A DNA stretch of 23,745 nt from Xanthocytophaga sp031424975. GTDB lineage: Bacteria; Bacteroidota; Bacteroidia; Cytophagales; 172606-1. This document shows positions 15,008 through 21,677 of this stretch, piece after piece. The notes beneath the pieces were generated by a model. The model saw only the letters and a program-made list of their open reading frames with translations. It was not told the origin of the DNA and did no database searches. The stretch is taken from positions 1 through 23,745 of the forward strand of contig JANPIL010000465.1 of assembly GCA_031424975.1 (NCBI GenBank), in the 5' to 3' direction. Each line of letters starts with the position of its first letter. The first letter of the stretch is position 1. Made by a program: the position numbers and the translations under genes.

Positions 15008-16039
15008 ATGCGACAGGATTATTTGAAAGGGGATGGTGACAACCAGACCACCACCGACAAGGAAATAGAGAAAGCATTGCGGCCCATCAGTTTTGAGGAT
15101 TTTGCGGGGCAGGAAAAAATCCTGTCAAACCTGCGCATTTTCGTGCAGGCGGCCAAGCAGCGCGGCGAGGCCTTGGATCACGTGCTGCTGCACGGCCCTC
15201 CCGGCCTGGGCAAAACCACGCTTTCGCTCATCATCGCCAATGAACTGAACACCAACATCAAAATGACTTCCGGCCCGGTGCTCGACAAACCCAGCGATTT
15301 GGCGGGCCTGCTGACCAACCTGGGCGCAAACGACGTGCTGTTCATTGACGAAATCCACCGGCTCAATCCCGTGGTCGAGGAATACCTGTATTCGGCCATG
15401 GAAGACTACCGGATTGACATCCTGCTCGATAGCGGGCCTAATGCGCGTTCGGTGCAAATCGGGCTGAATCCGTTTACGTTGGTGGGTGCAACCACGCGGG
15501 CTGGCCTACTTACGTCGCCGCTACGGGCACGTTTTAGCATCAATGCCCGGCTGGAATATTACAATGCCAAGTTGCTCACCACCATTGTGTTGCGCTCCGC
15601 CGATTTGCTCACCACGCCCATTGACGAGGAAGCCGCCTACGAGATTGCCCGCCGCAGCCGGGGCACGCCGCGCATTGCCAACAACCTGCTGCGCCGCACC
15701 CGCGATTTTGCGCAAGTCAAGGGCGAAGGCACCATCACGATGGCGATTGCCGAAATGGCCCTCAACGCGCTGGACGTAGACCAGCACGGACTGGACGACA
15801 TGGACAACCGGATTTTGTCCACGATTATCGAGAAATTCAAGGGCGGCCCCGTCGGCCTTTCCACCATTGCCACGGCTTGCGGCGACGAGGCCGAAACGAT
15901 TGAGGAAGTGTATGAGCCGTTTTTGATCCAAGAAGGCTACATCAAGCGAACCTCGCGCGGGCGGGAAGCTACCGAGTTGGCTTACCGGCACTTGGGCATC
16001 ACGCCACCCGCCGCAATCACGAAGGGATTGTTTGAGTAG
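15008..16039 (+). CDS. ruvB: Holliday junction branch migration ATPase RuvB
   Basis: 343 residues, the family length. Walker A GPPGLGKTT at 63-71, Walker B FIDEIH with Asp114 and Glu115, sensor I region VGATTRAGLLTSPLRARF, sensor II region SRGTPRIANNLLRRTRD, and the C-terminal winged helix with GGPVGLSTIA and QEGYIKRTSRGR. It drives branch migration with RuvA and RuvC, neither of which is adjacent, as is usual in Bacteroidota. The start MRQDYLKG follows a long leader. A strong imperfect hairpin begins 11 bp after the stop. Confidence 0.97.
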   Translation: MRQDYLKGDGDNQTTTDKEIEKALRPISFEDFAGQEKILSNLRIFVQAAKQRGEALDHVLLHGPPGLGKTTLSLIIANELNTNIKMTSGPVLDKPSDLAGLLTNLGANDVLFIDEIHRLNPVVEEYLYSAMEDYRIDILLDSGPNARSVQIGLNPFTLVGATTRAGLLTSPLRARFSINARLEYYNAKLLTTIVLRSADLLTTPIDEEAAYEIARRSRGTPRIANNLLRRTRDFAQVKGEGTITMAIAEMALNALDVDQHGLDDMDNRILSTIIEKFKGGPVGLSTIATACGDEAETIEEVYEPFLIQEGYIKRTSRGREATELAYRHLGITPPAAITKGLFE

Positions 16040-16049
16040 TAAAACATTG

Positions 16050-16087
16050 CACCGCATGAAATTTGGTAGAGCAAATCTCATGCGGTG
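16050..16087. repeat. 16-bp hairpin after ruvB
   Basis: CACCGCATGA plus ATTTG pairs with CAAAT plus TCATGCGGTG around a 6-nt loop (GTAGAG), with one mismatch. No T-run follows on the plus strand. It may be a terminator, a REP-type repeat, or a regulatory hairpin for the next gene, 27 bp downstream. Confidence 0.7.
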
Positions 16088-16113
16088 TTGGATTTCAAAT
16101 AATGTATTTTAAA

Positions 16114-16884
16114 ATGAAGCACTTCAAAGAAGAATTTGCTAAGTTTTCCGAAAATCCTACCAGAGAGGGCTTCAGAGAACTTATCAGAACTCATGGAGGA
16201 GAAACCAATAATTTCGACTTCAAGAAAAACTTTCCTGACCATCCAAAAATGGCCAAACACATTTTGGCTATGGCAAATTCTGTGGGAGGGGGATGTATAG
16301 TGAGTGGAATGGAAGAGAAAGATTCATTGGAAGTTTCCGGAGCAGATACTATCATTGACAAAGCGGAGTTATACAAAAATATTGGCAAATATGTGCCTGA
16401 TGAGTTAAAGTATGAGATTTCTGATTATGCGTACAAAGAGTCGGAATATGACCTCCTTAAAGGAAAAAAATTCCAAATAGTTCTCATTGAATACAATCCT
16501 AAAATCATTCCGCTTCTTTCCAAAAAGGAAGGAGTTGGAATAGATATGAATACTGCATACGTAAGAAATGGCACTTCTTCGGAAAAGGCAAATCACACAG
16601 ATTTACAGAAAATGATTAATGCCAGAATTGAAACGGGGTACTCATCAACATCAGAAATAAAACTGGAGGAACACATTGGTGAACTGAAGACCCTTTACTC
16701 AAGCATTGATAAGACTTTATCAAGAAATCTTTTTGCAGAACTTGCGGGAGCTAGCAAGCCCCTGTCTGAATTCTTCACTTCTTCACCTAATCCTGCGTAT
16801 CCGACTGAAAGTCTTGAAAACTTTATCTCAGAAATGATTGAGATTAAAAAGAAAAGAATAAAACAGCTTATTACAGGTCGGTAA
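16114..16884 (+). CDS. AlbA_2 (Schlafen-type) putative nucleotide-binding protein
   Basis: 256 residues. The region ~25-175 resembles AlbA_2 domains: NFDFKKNFPD (usually LEFK), AKHILAMANSVGGGCIVSG, and the closing AYVRNGTSSEKA. The C-terminal ~80 residues are helical and Lys/Glu-rich. AlbA_2 proteins include DNA-binding regulators and parts of defence systems; no specific role can be read here. Composition is clearly more AT-rich than ruvB before it, suggesting recent acquisition, and no 31-bp motif occurs between 14778 and 17011. The start at 16114 follows TTTTAAA; 16102 is an alternative start in the same frame. Confidence 0.8.
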   Translation: MKHFKEEFAKFSENPTREGFRELIRTHGGETNNFDFKKNFPDHPKMAKHILAMANSVGGGCIVSGMEEKDSLEVSGADTIIDKAELYKNIGKYVPDELKYEISDYAYKESEYDLLKGKKFQIVLIEYNPKIIPLLSKKEGVGIDMNTAYVRNGTSSEKANHTDLQKMINARIETGYSSTSEIKLEEHIGELKTLYSSIDKTLSRNLFAELAGASKPLSEFFTSSPNPAYPTESLENFISEMIEIKKKRIKQLITGR

Positions 16885-16958
16885 ATCCCTATCCCTCACT
16901 CTGATCTACAATTGAAACGACAACATTTTGCATTTTCCGCGTAATTAATGGTAATCCC

Positions 16959-17198
16959 ATGAAAATCAATATTCTACCATTCGGCGCACTTACGGATATT
17001 TTGCCGGCGGCAGGTTTTGCCGTTGCAGAAGATACTATTTCCAGCGTTGCCCAACTGCACGAATATCTGGCACAACAGTATCCGGTTATCGCCCGGCTGA
17101 ATTTCCGCTATGCCGTAAACCAAGAACTGGTGGACGACCAACACCTGATTCAAGAGGGCGATGAAGTGGCGTTGCTGCCGCCATTTTCGGGAGGCTGA
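16959..17198 (+). CDS. moaD: MoaD, molybdopterin synthase sulfur carrier
   Basis: 79 residues with the beta-grasp fold pattern (INILPFGAL, VAQLHEYLAQQYP, LIQEGDEVALLPPFSGG) and the required C-terminal Gly-Gly. MoeB adenylates this terminus, it is then thiocarboxylated, and MoaE uses it to make molybdopterin. The genes for both partners lie within 2 kb downstream. An in-frame 31-bp motif copy covers residues 19-28, in the beta-strand region before helix 1, with no length change visible. The 16885-16958 gap shows no clear promoter. Confidence 0.93.
   Translation: MKINILPFGALTDILPAAGFAVAEDTISSVAQLHEYLAQQYPVIARLNFRYAVNQELVDDQHLIQEGDEVALLPPFSGG
17012..17042 (-). repeat. 31-bp bipartite motif, copy 14 (in coding frame)
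   Basis: Reverse orientation: AGGTTTTG and GATACTATTT at exact spacing. Read as G-F-A-V-A-E-D-T-I-S in MoaD, the same codon phase as the reverse copy in AnmK. Confidence 0.78.
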
Positions 17199-17202
17199 CG
17201 CA

Positions 17203-17307
17203 CAATTTTGAATGAGTGAATGACAGAATGAGTCAAAATAGTATCTTTCAAAAAGCCCAAACCCCACTGTTCCGCCTTATTCCATCATTCCATTCATTCA
17301 ATATTGG
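17203..17307. repeat. Inverted-repeat unit around a 31-bp motif, between moaD and moeB
   Basis: The left arm 17203-17232 and right arm 17276-17307 are imperfect inverted repeats built on AATTTTGAATGA and GAATGATGGAAT. The TTG start of moeB (17304-17306) lies within the right arm. A single further unit occurs at 19180-19202. Confidence 0.75.
17234..17264 (+). repeat. 31-bp bipartite motif, copy 15
   Basis: Near-consensus copy lying between the two inverted arms of 17203-17307. Confidence 0.92.
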
Positions 17308-18347
17308 ACACCGAACGCTACCAACGCCACCTTGCTTTGCCCGGAATAGGTTGGGAAGGGCAGCAGAAATTGCGCCGCGCCAAAGTGCTGGTGGTAGGTG
17401 CGGGCGGGCTGGGCTGCCCGGTGCTGCAATATCTGACGGCGGCTGGCGTGGGGAATATCGGCATCGTGGACGACGACGTGGTTTCACTGTCCAATTTGCA
17501 GCGGCAAGTGTTGTACAACACCGGAAGCATCGGGCGGAAAAAAGTGGAAGTGGCGCAAGAAATGCTGCAAGCGTTGAACCCGGACGTAGCGTACCAACTA
17601 TATCCCGAAAAACTCACCGAAGCCAACGCACTGGTAATCATTGGTCTATACGATTGCGTGGTGGATTGCACCGATAACTTGGCTGCCCGCTACGTAATCA
17701 ACGACGCGTGCGTGCAAGCCGGCAAACCGTTTGTGTACGGCTCCATCCATCAATTCGAGGGGCAGGTTTCGGTGTTCAATTATCAAAACGGGCCTACTTA
17801 CCGCTGCGTGTTTGACGAAGGAACCGCCGAGCCGCCCAACTGCGCCGACTTGGGTGTGCTGGGCGTGCTGCCCGGCATTATCGGGGCGTACCAAGCGTTG
17901 GAAACCATAAAACTCATCATGGACGTTGGCGAGTTGCTGTCGGGCAAGTTGCTGATGGTGAACACATTGACTCACGTGCAGCGAATCATCAAAATCAACC
18001 GACGCGCCGAAAAAATCCCGGTCACCAACAACATCTGCCCCGGTGATGAACTGAAACAGCTAAATCCGGTTTCGCCCGCATTGGGCCAATGGCTGCAAAA
18101 TCCAGACACGCAGTTTGTGGATGTGCGCGAAAACGAACCGGAAAATAGTATCTTTCCGAAAGCCCAAACCCGGCACATCCCGCTGAGCCAATTGGCGGGT
18201 TACATAGATGAACTGCCGCGCGACAAGCCAATTGTGGTTTTCTGCCAGTCGGGTGCGCGCAGCCGGATTGCCGTGCAGATGCTCACGCAGCAATACGATT
18301 TCACGAATGCAGAGAATCTGGCGGGTGGATTGGATGCAATCAAATAA
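17304..18347 (+). CDS. moeB: MoeB/ThiF-type adenylyltransferase with C-terminal rhodanese domain
   Basis: 347 residues from a TTG start (L-DTERYQRHLALPGIG matches the usual MoeB beginning; no ATG or GTG is available nearby). The ThiF domain has the nucleotide loop GAGGLG (32-37) and VVDCTDNLAARYVIND. The zinc cysteines of E. coli MoeB are degenerate: the first pair reads TYRC (Cys168 only) and the second region NNICPGDE. The rhodanese domain (~262-347) keeps the active loop CQSGARS (Cys314-Ser320). It activates the MoaD C-terminus, and the rhodanese could supply sulfur. A 31-bp motif is read as residues 280-289 within the rhodanese, between DVRE and HIPL, with normal spacing. ThiF or HesA activity is a possible alternative. 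Confidence 0.93.
   Translation: MDTERYQRHLALPGIGWEGQQKLRRAKVLVVGAGGLGCPVLQYLTAAGVGNIGIVDDDVVSLSNLQRQVLYNTGSIGRKKVEVAQEMLQALNPDVAYQLYPEKLTEANALVIIGLYDCVVDCTDNLAARYVINDACVQAGKPFVYGSIHQFEGQVSVFNYQNGPTYRCVFDEGTAEPPNCADLGVLGVLPGIIGAYQALETIKLIMDVGELLSGKLLMVNTLTHVQRIIKINRRAEKIPVTNNICPGDELKQLNPVSPALGQWLQNPDTQFVDVRENEPENSIFPKAQTRHIPLSQLAGYIDELPRDKPIVVFCQSGARSRIAVQMLTQQYDFTNAENLAGGLDAIK
18141..18171 (+). repeat. 31-bp bipartite motif, copy 16 (in coding frame)
   Basis: Exact consensus copy with a central CTTTC-C-GAAAG dyad. Read as E-N-S-I-F-P-K-A-Q-T in the rhodanese domain of MoeB. Confidence 0.95.
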
Positions 18348-18390
18348 TTAGCGAAGGTTTCTTAACAATACTTTTTCAACCAATTTCAGA

Positions 18391-18687
18391 ATGAAAACGA
18401 AACCGTTCTCTTTCAAGGTATTTTTAGTTTTGCTACTCATAACCGCAGGTGTTTTTATCGCAGCTACGCTGCTTTCCCAAGCGCAAGCAGATAAGAAATA
18501 CGCCACAATTTTAGCCTTTTTCTTGTTTGTAGCAATGTCTTTTAGTCCGGTAGGAATTTACGCGGGTTTGAAAGATAAAAGTAATAACCAGAAAACATAC
18601 AATCGTATAGGCATTTATGGCAATCTTTTGTTCTATGTATTTATCCTATTTTTAATGATTGGCGGACTCTATATGGCTGTTTCATGA
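18391..18687 (+). CDS. Small membrane protein of unknown function
   Basis: 98 residues with three predicted hydrophobic segments: ~10-28 (VFLVLLLITAGVFIAATLL), ~39-58 (ILAFFLFVAMSFSPVGIYAG) and ~77-96 (LLFYVFILFLMIGGLYM), separated by short basic loops. No family recognised. It is AT-rich compared with moeB and sits between moeB and moaE (43 bp on either side), so it is probably co-transcribed with the cofactor genes; its sequence gives no link to molybdenum. Confidence 0.7.
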   Translation: MKTKPFSFKVFLVLLLITAGVFIAATLLSQAQADKKYATILAFFLFVAMSFSPVGIYAGLKDKSNNQKTYNRIGIYGNLLFYVFILFLMIGGLYMAVS

Positions 18688-18730
18688 ATTTTTCTATTGG
18701 TTAACTTACAATTCTCCCATAACGATTGCC

Positions 18731-19171
18731 ATGCAACTCGTGAAAAAACCAACATCCATCTTCATACAAGGCGAAATCCAGCCGGATTTCATTGCCAACT
18801 CCATTGCCAAGCACAGCACCAAAACCAACATCGGCGCACACGCGATTTTTTTGGGGCAAGTCCGCGCCGATGAGAAAGACGGCAATGCCGTGACCGCCAT
18901 CCGTTACAGTGCCTACCAGCCCATGGCCGAACAAATCATGGCCGAAATGCGCGAATCGTTTTTTGCCAAGTACAACGACATGGTTTGCCTGCACATTTAC
19001 CACAGCCTCGGCGAAGTGAAAACGGGCGAGATTTCGCTGTTTGTATTCGTCTCGTGCCGCCATCGAAAGCAGTCGTTTGAGGCATTGGAACACATCGTGG
19101 ATTGTCTCAAAGCCGAGCTTCCGGTTTGGAAACAGGAACTGTACGCCGACAACGCGCACCGGTGGGTGTAG
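18731..19171 (+). CDS. moaE: MoaE, molybdopterin synthase catalytic subunit
   Basis: 146 residues from MQLVKKPTSIF; an earlier in-frame start at 18659 would overlap the membrane-protein gene. Family motifs: GAHAIFLGQVRADEKDG, IRYSAYQPMAEQIM, LHIYHSLGEVKTGEISLFV, and the active-site end HRKQSFEALEHIVDCLKAE followed by PVWKQE with conserved lysines. It converts precursor Z to molybdopterin using thiocarboxylated MoaD. With moaD and moeB it forms a sulfur-transfer subset; moaA, moaC, moeA and a molybdoenzyme are outside this window. Confidence 0.95.
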   Translation: MQLVKKPTSIFIQGEIQPDFIANSIAKHSTKTNIGAHAIFLGQVRADEKDGNAVTAIRYSAYQPMAEQIMAEMRESFFAKYNDMVCLHIYHSLGEVKTGEISLFVFVSCRHRKQSFEALEHIVDCLKAELPVWKQELYADNAHRWV

Positions 19172-19179
19172 CCATGATG

Positions 19180-19202
19180 AATTTTGAATGATGGAATGAT
19201 GG
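19180..19202. repeat. Single GAATGATGG repeat unit
   Basis: AATTTTGAATGATGG plus AATGATGG, the same family as the arms at 17203-17307, just after the moaE stop. Downstream, TATTTTTG (19257-19264) is a possible -7 box for the hydrolase, though it would leave almost no leader. Confidence 0.55.
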
Positions 19203-19277
19203 GCGAGTATCGGCTGGATGAAATCGGGCAATTTCATTTTCTTACTTTCATTTTCTTATTTTTGCAAAAACCGCCGC

Positions 19278-19958
19278 ATGATTTATCTTTTCAGTGGGTT
19301 AGGAGCCGATGAAAGAGTATTCCGCCGCTTGGATTTCGGAGGCGCAAAAACCACAATAGTATCTTGGAAAACTCCGAAACCTACTGATAATTTGCAAAGT
19401 TACGCGCGGCAAATTGTATCGGAACAAATGGAAGACCGGACGGATGTTGTGCTAATTGGTGTATCTTTTAGTGGAATTGTGGCGGCTGAAGTGGCAAAAA
19501 TCATCACGCCGTGCCGACTCATTTTGATTTCAAGTATCAAAACCCGTGGCGAATTGCCATTTTACTATAAAATGATTGGAAACTTGGCGTTGGACGAAGC
19601 GATTTTTGTGCTTTCGGCAGGACAGGTTTTCCACTGGTTGAAAAAGGCTAATTTTCTGACGTATTGGTTTTTTGGCATCCGTGTAAAAGAGGAAAAGGAA
19701 TTGTTGAAAGCGATTCTGCGCGACACGGATCCAAATTTTCTGCGGTGGGCAATCAATCATGTTTTACGGTGGTGCAACCAGCAAATCCTTGAAAACACCA
19801 CCCACATTCACGGCGGCCAAGACCGAATTTTACCATTTTGTACCGTGAAAAATGCGATTCATGTTGAAAAGGGTGGGCATTTGATGATTGTCAATCAGGC
19901 AGCTACGATAAACATACTGCTGCATCACAACTTAAAAAACTTGAATCCAATTTCTTAA
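19278..19958 (+). CDS. Alpha/beta hydrolase
   Basis: 226 residues from MIYLFSGLGADERVF, the usual start of this small Bacteroidota hydrolase group. The nucleophile elbow is GVSFSG (Ser near residue 75), the acid is in GGQDRILPF, and the histidine in KGGHLMIVN: a complete catalytic triad. The substrate is unknown. Composition is more AT-rich than the neighbours. A 31-bp motif copy is read early in the protein as T-I-V-S-W-K-T-P-K-P, in a different codon phase from the other forward copies. The phosphatase gene starts 18 bp after the stop, suggesting co-transcription. Confidence 0.88.
   Translation: MIYLFSGLGADERVFRRLDFGGAKTTIVSWKTPKPTDNLQSYARQIVSEQMEDRTDVVLIGVSFSGIVAAEVAKIITPCRLILISSIKTRGELPFYYKMIGNLALDEAIFVLSAGQVFHWLKKANFLTYWFFGIRVKEEKELLKAILRDTDPNFLRWAINHVLRWCNQQILENTTHIHGGQDRILPFCTVKNAIHVEKGGHLMIVNQAATINILLHHNLKNLNPIS
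19352..19382 (+). repeat. 31-bp bipartite motif, copy 17 (in coding frame)
   Basis: AATAGTATCTT and CGAAACCT at exact spacing with a divergent centre. It is the only forward in-gene copy read in the second phase. Confidence 0.75.
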
Positions 19959-19976
19959 AATAATCCCAATAACAAA

Positions 19977-21587
19977 ATGACCCGTCAACCGGAATTTGAA
20001 ACCGCCAGCCACACCGACATCGGCAAGGCAAGGCAAACCAACGAGGATTATTTCGGTCAGTTCAGCACCATTAATGGCGAGGTCTTCGTGGTGTGCGACG
20101 GCATGGGCGGCCACATGGGCGGAGCCACCGCCGCCCGCACCGCCGTGGACAGCATCCGCGTGTTTTTCGAGCACCAGCGTTACGAAAACCCCGTAGAAGC
20201 ACTCAGGCAGGCATTCATGTATGCCAACAGCAAAATCCACGCCGCCGCCCAGCAGAATCTGGAATGGGAAGGCATGGGCACTACCGGCGTGGCGGTGCTG
20301 CTTCGCGATGGCTTGATGTACCATGCCCACGTGGGCGACAGCCGTCTGTACCGGTTTTCGGGCGGCGAGTTGCAATGCCTTACCAAAGACCAAACCACCG
20401 TGCAGCAGATGGTGGATAAGGGTGAAATAACGGCACGTGAAGCGGCCACGCATCCGCGCCGCAACGAACTGACACAGGCCCTCGGAGCCGACAACGAAGT
20501 GGAAGTGGAAACCGGCACCGAACCCCTGCAACTCGAACCGGGCGATGTTTTCATGCTCTGCACCGATGGCCTGTGGGGCGCACTGACCGGCAGCGCGATT
20601 AGTTTGGTGTTGGCGCAGAACCTGCCGCTGCAACACAAGGCCGAAAAGCTGGTGCGGGCGGCCAACGATGTGAGCGGAGCCGATAACATTACGGTGCAGC
20701 TAATTGGTTTCCAGCCGGTTGGCATGGCGGGCCTGCCCCCGGTTTTGCCTTCGTTCCCGAATGAAGATGCCGCGAACGCGTTTGCCAAGCCAACGCCGGC
20801 CTTGGAAAATAGTATGTTTGAAAATGCCGAAACCCCCATTGCCGAAACCGCCAGTCTGGAGCCGGATATTTTGAATGCCGAGACAACGGCCGCCAATTCC
20901 GCCGCCAACAACCCAACTACCGCCGCGCCCTTGAAAAACAAATCGTCCAAACCCGATATTGCCCTGATTCTGCTCTGCGGCCTTGCCGCCCTCACCATCG
21001 GACTGTTCATTGCCGGATGGAAATATATGTCGAGCCAGCCGGTTGAAAACTCCGAACTCACCTCTGTGCAAGCCGATACCGCCCCCGATGCCACCGAAAC
21101 GGATGCGGAAGAAGGCGACGGCGAAACCAATGTGCCCGCCGAGCCGGTGGCCGCCACGCCCGACAAGCCAAAAATCACGGATGAAAAGCCCAAAACGCCC
21201 GTGGCCGTCAAAACGGAGGAGAAAGCCAAGGACACACCCAAAGCCAAAGAAACTACCGCCAGCACCTCGGGGAGCAGCACTTACGCGCACACGGTCAGGG
21301 CGGGAGAGACTTTTTTGGGTATTGCCAACCGCTACAACCTGAAATCCGAAACCCTGAAAAGCCTGAACCCCCAAATCAAAGACGAAGCGAAAGACCTGAA
21401 ATCGGATGTGACGCAACTGAAAATCCGCGTCAGGGCAGTGCATACCGTAGGGCCGGGCGACATTATGAACGTGGTTTCGCGCAAGTACGATGTGCCGAAA
21501 AAACTGATCATGGCCGCCAACAAAAAATCTGCCGACCGCACCGAACGCGGCGAAAAACTGGTGATTCCGGTGGCCGAGAGGCAATGA
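19977..21587 (+). CDS. PP2C-type Ser/Thr phosphatase with transmembrane helix and two LysM domains
   Basis: 536 residues. The PP2C domain (~8-243) has the metal-binding motifs TNEDYF (Asp24), CDGMGG (Asp41), HVGDSRLYR (Asp121), TDGLWG (Asp197) and GADNITV (Asp236), so it should be active. A Pro/Ala/Glu-rich linker (~250-325) contains an in-frame 31-bp motif (ENSMFENAET, from residue 277). One membrane helix follows at ~327-349 (IALILLCGLAALTIGLFIAGW), then an acidic/Lys-rich stalk and two LysM-like repeats (~436-482, TVRAGETFLGIANRYNL; ~489-532, TVGPGDIMNVVSRKYDV). The topology puts the phosphatase in the cytoplasm and LysM in the periplasm, probably on peptidoglycan. No partner kinase is adjacent. 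Confidence 0.92.
   Translation: MTRQPEFETASHTDIGKARQTNEDYFGQFSTINGEVFVVCDGMGGHMGGATAARTAVDSIRVFFEHQRYENPVEALRQAFMYANSKIHAAAQQNLEWEGMGTTGVAVLLRDGLMYHAHVGDSRLYRFSGGELQCLTKDQTTVQQMVDKGEITAREAATHPRRNELTQALGADNEVEVETGTEPLQLEPGDVFMLCTDGLWGALTGSAISLVLAQNLPLQHKAEKLVRAANDVSGADNITVQLIGFQPVGMAGLPPVLPSFPNEDAANAFAKPTPALENSMFENAETPIAETASLEPDILNAETTAANSAANNPTTAAPLKNKSSKPDIALILLCGLAALTIGLFIAGWKYMSSQPVENSELTSVQADTAPDATETDAEEGDGETNVPAEPVAATPDKPKITDEKPKTPVAVKTEEKAKDTPKAKETTASTSGSSTYAHTVRAGETFLGIANRYNLKSETLKSLNPQIKDEAKDLKSDVTQLKIRVRAVHTVGPGDIMNVVSRKYDVPKKLIMAANKKSADRTERGEKLVIPVAERQ
20805..20835 (+). repeat. 31-bp bipartite motif, copy 18 (in coding frame)
   Basis: AATAGTATG and CGAAACCC at exact spacing. Read as E-N-S-M-F-E-N-A-E-T in the linker of the PP2C-LysM protein, in the same phase as copies 1, 2 and 16. 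Confidence 0.85.
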
Positions 21588-21615
21588 TTGAGTTTGGGCA
21601 CGGAACCGGCGAACC

Positions 21616-21646
21616 GGGTTTGCCGTCTTTGTGAGATACTATTTTT
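21616..21646 (-). repeat. 31-bp bipartite motif, copy 19
   Basis: Reverse orientation, starting 28 bp after the phosphatase stop and ending 31 bp before the GTG of argF'. Confidence 0.8.
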
Positions 21647-21677
21647 TTGCCGTACAATCCACCCAAAAAACTTCTTA

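Noticed and set aside
17216..17677. 153-codon frame starting inside the moaD-moeB repeat
   Set aside because: It overlaps the moeB ThiF domain in another frame; the reading of the motif as NSIFQKAQT here is incidental.
20924..20954. GTCCAAACCC in the PP2C linker
   Set aside because: Right arm only; no AATAGTAT at the matching position.
20180..21280. Long frames antisense to the PP2C-LysM gene
   Set aside because: The sense strand has intact PP2C motifs and LysM repeats; the antisense products are low-complexity.
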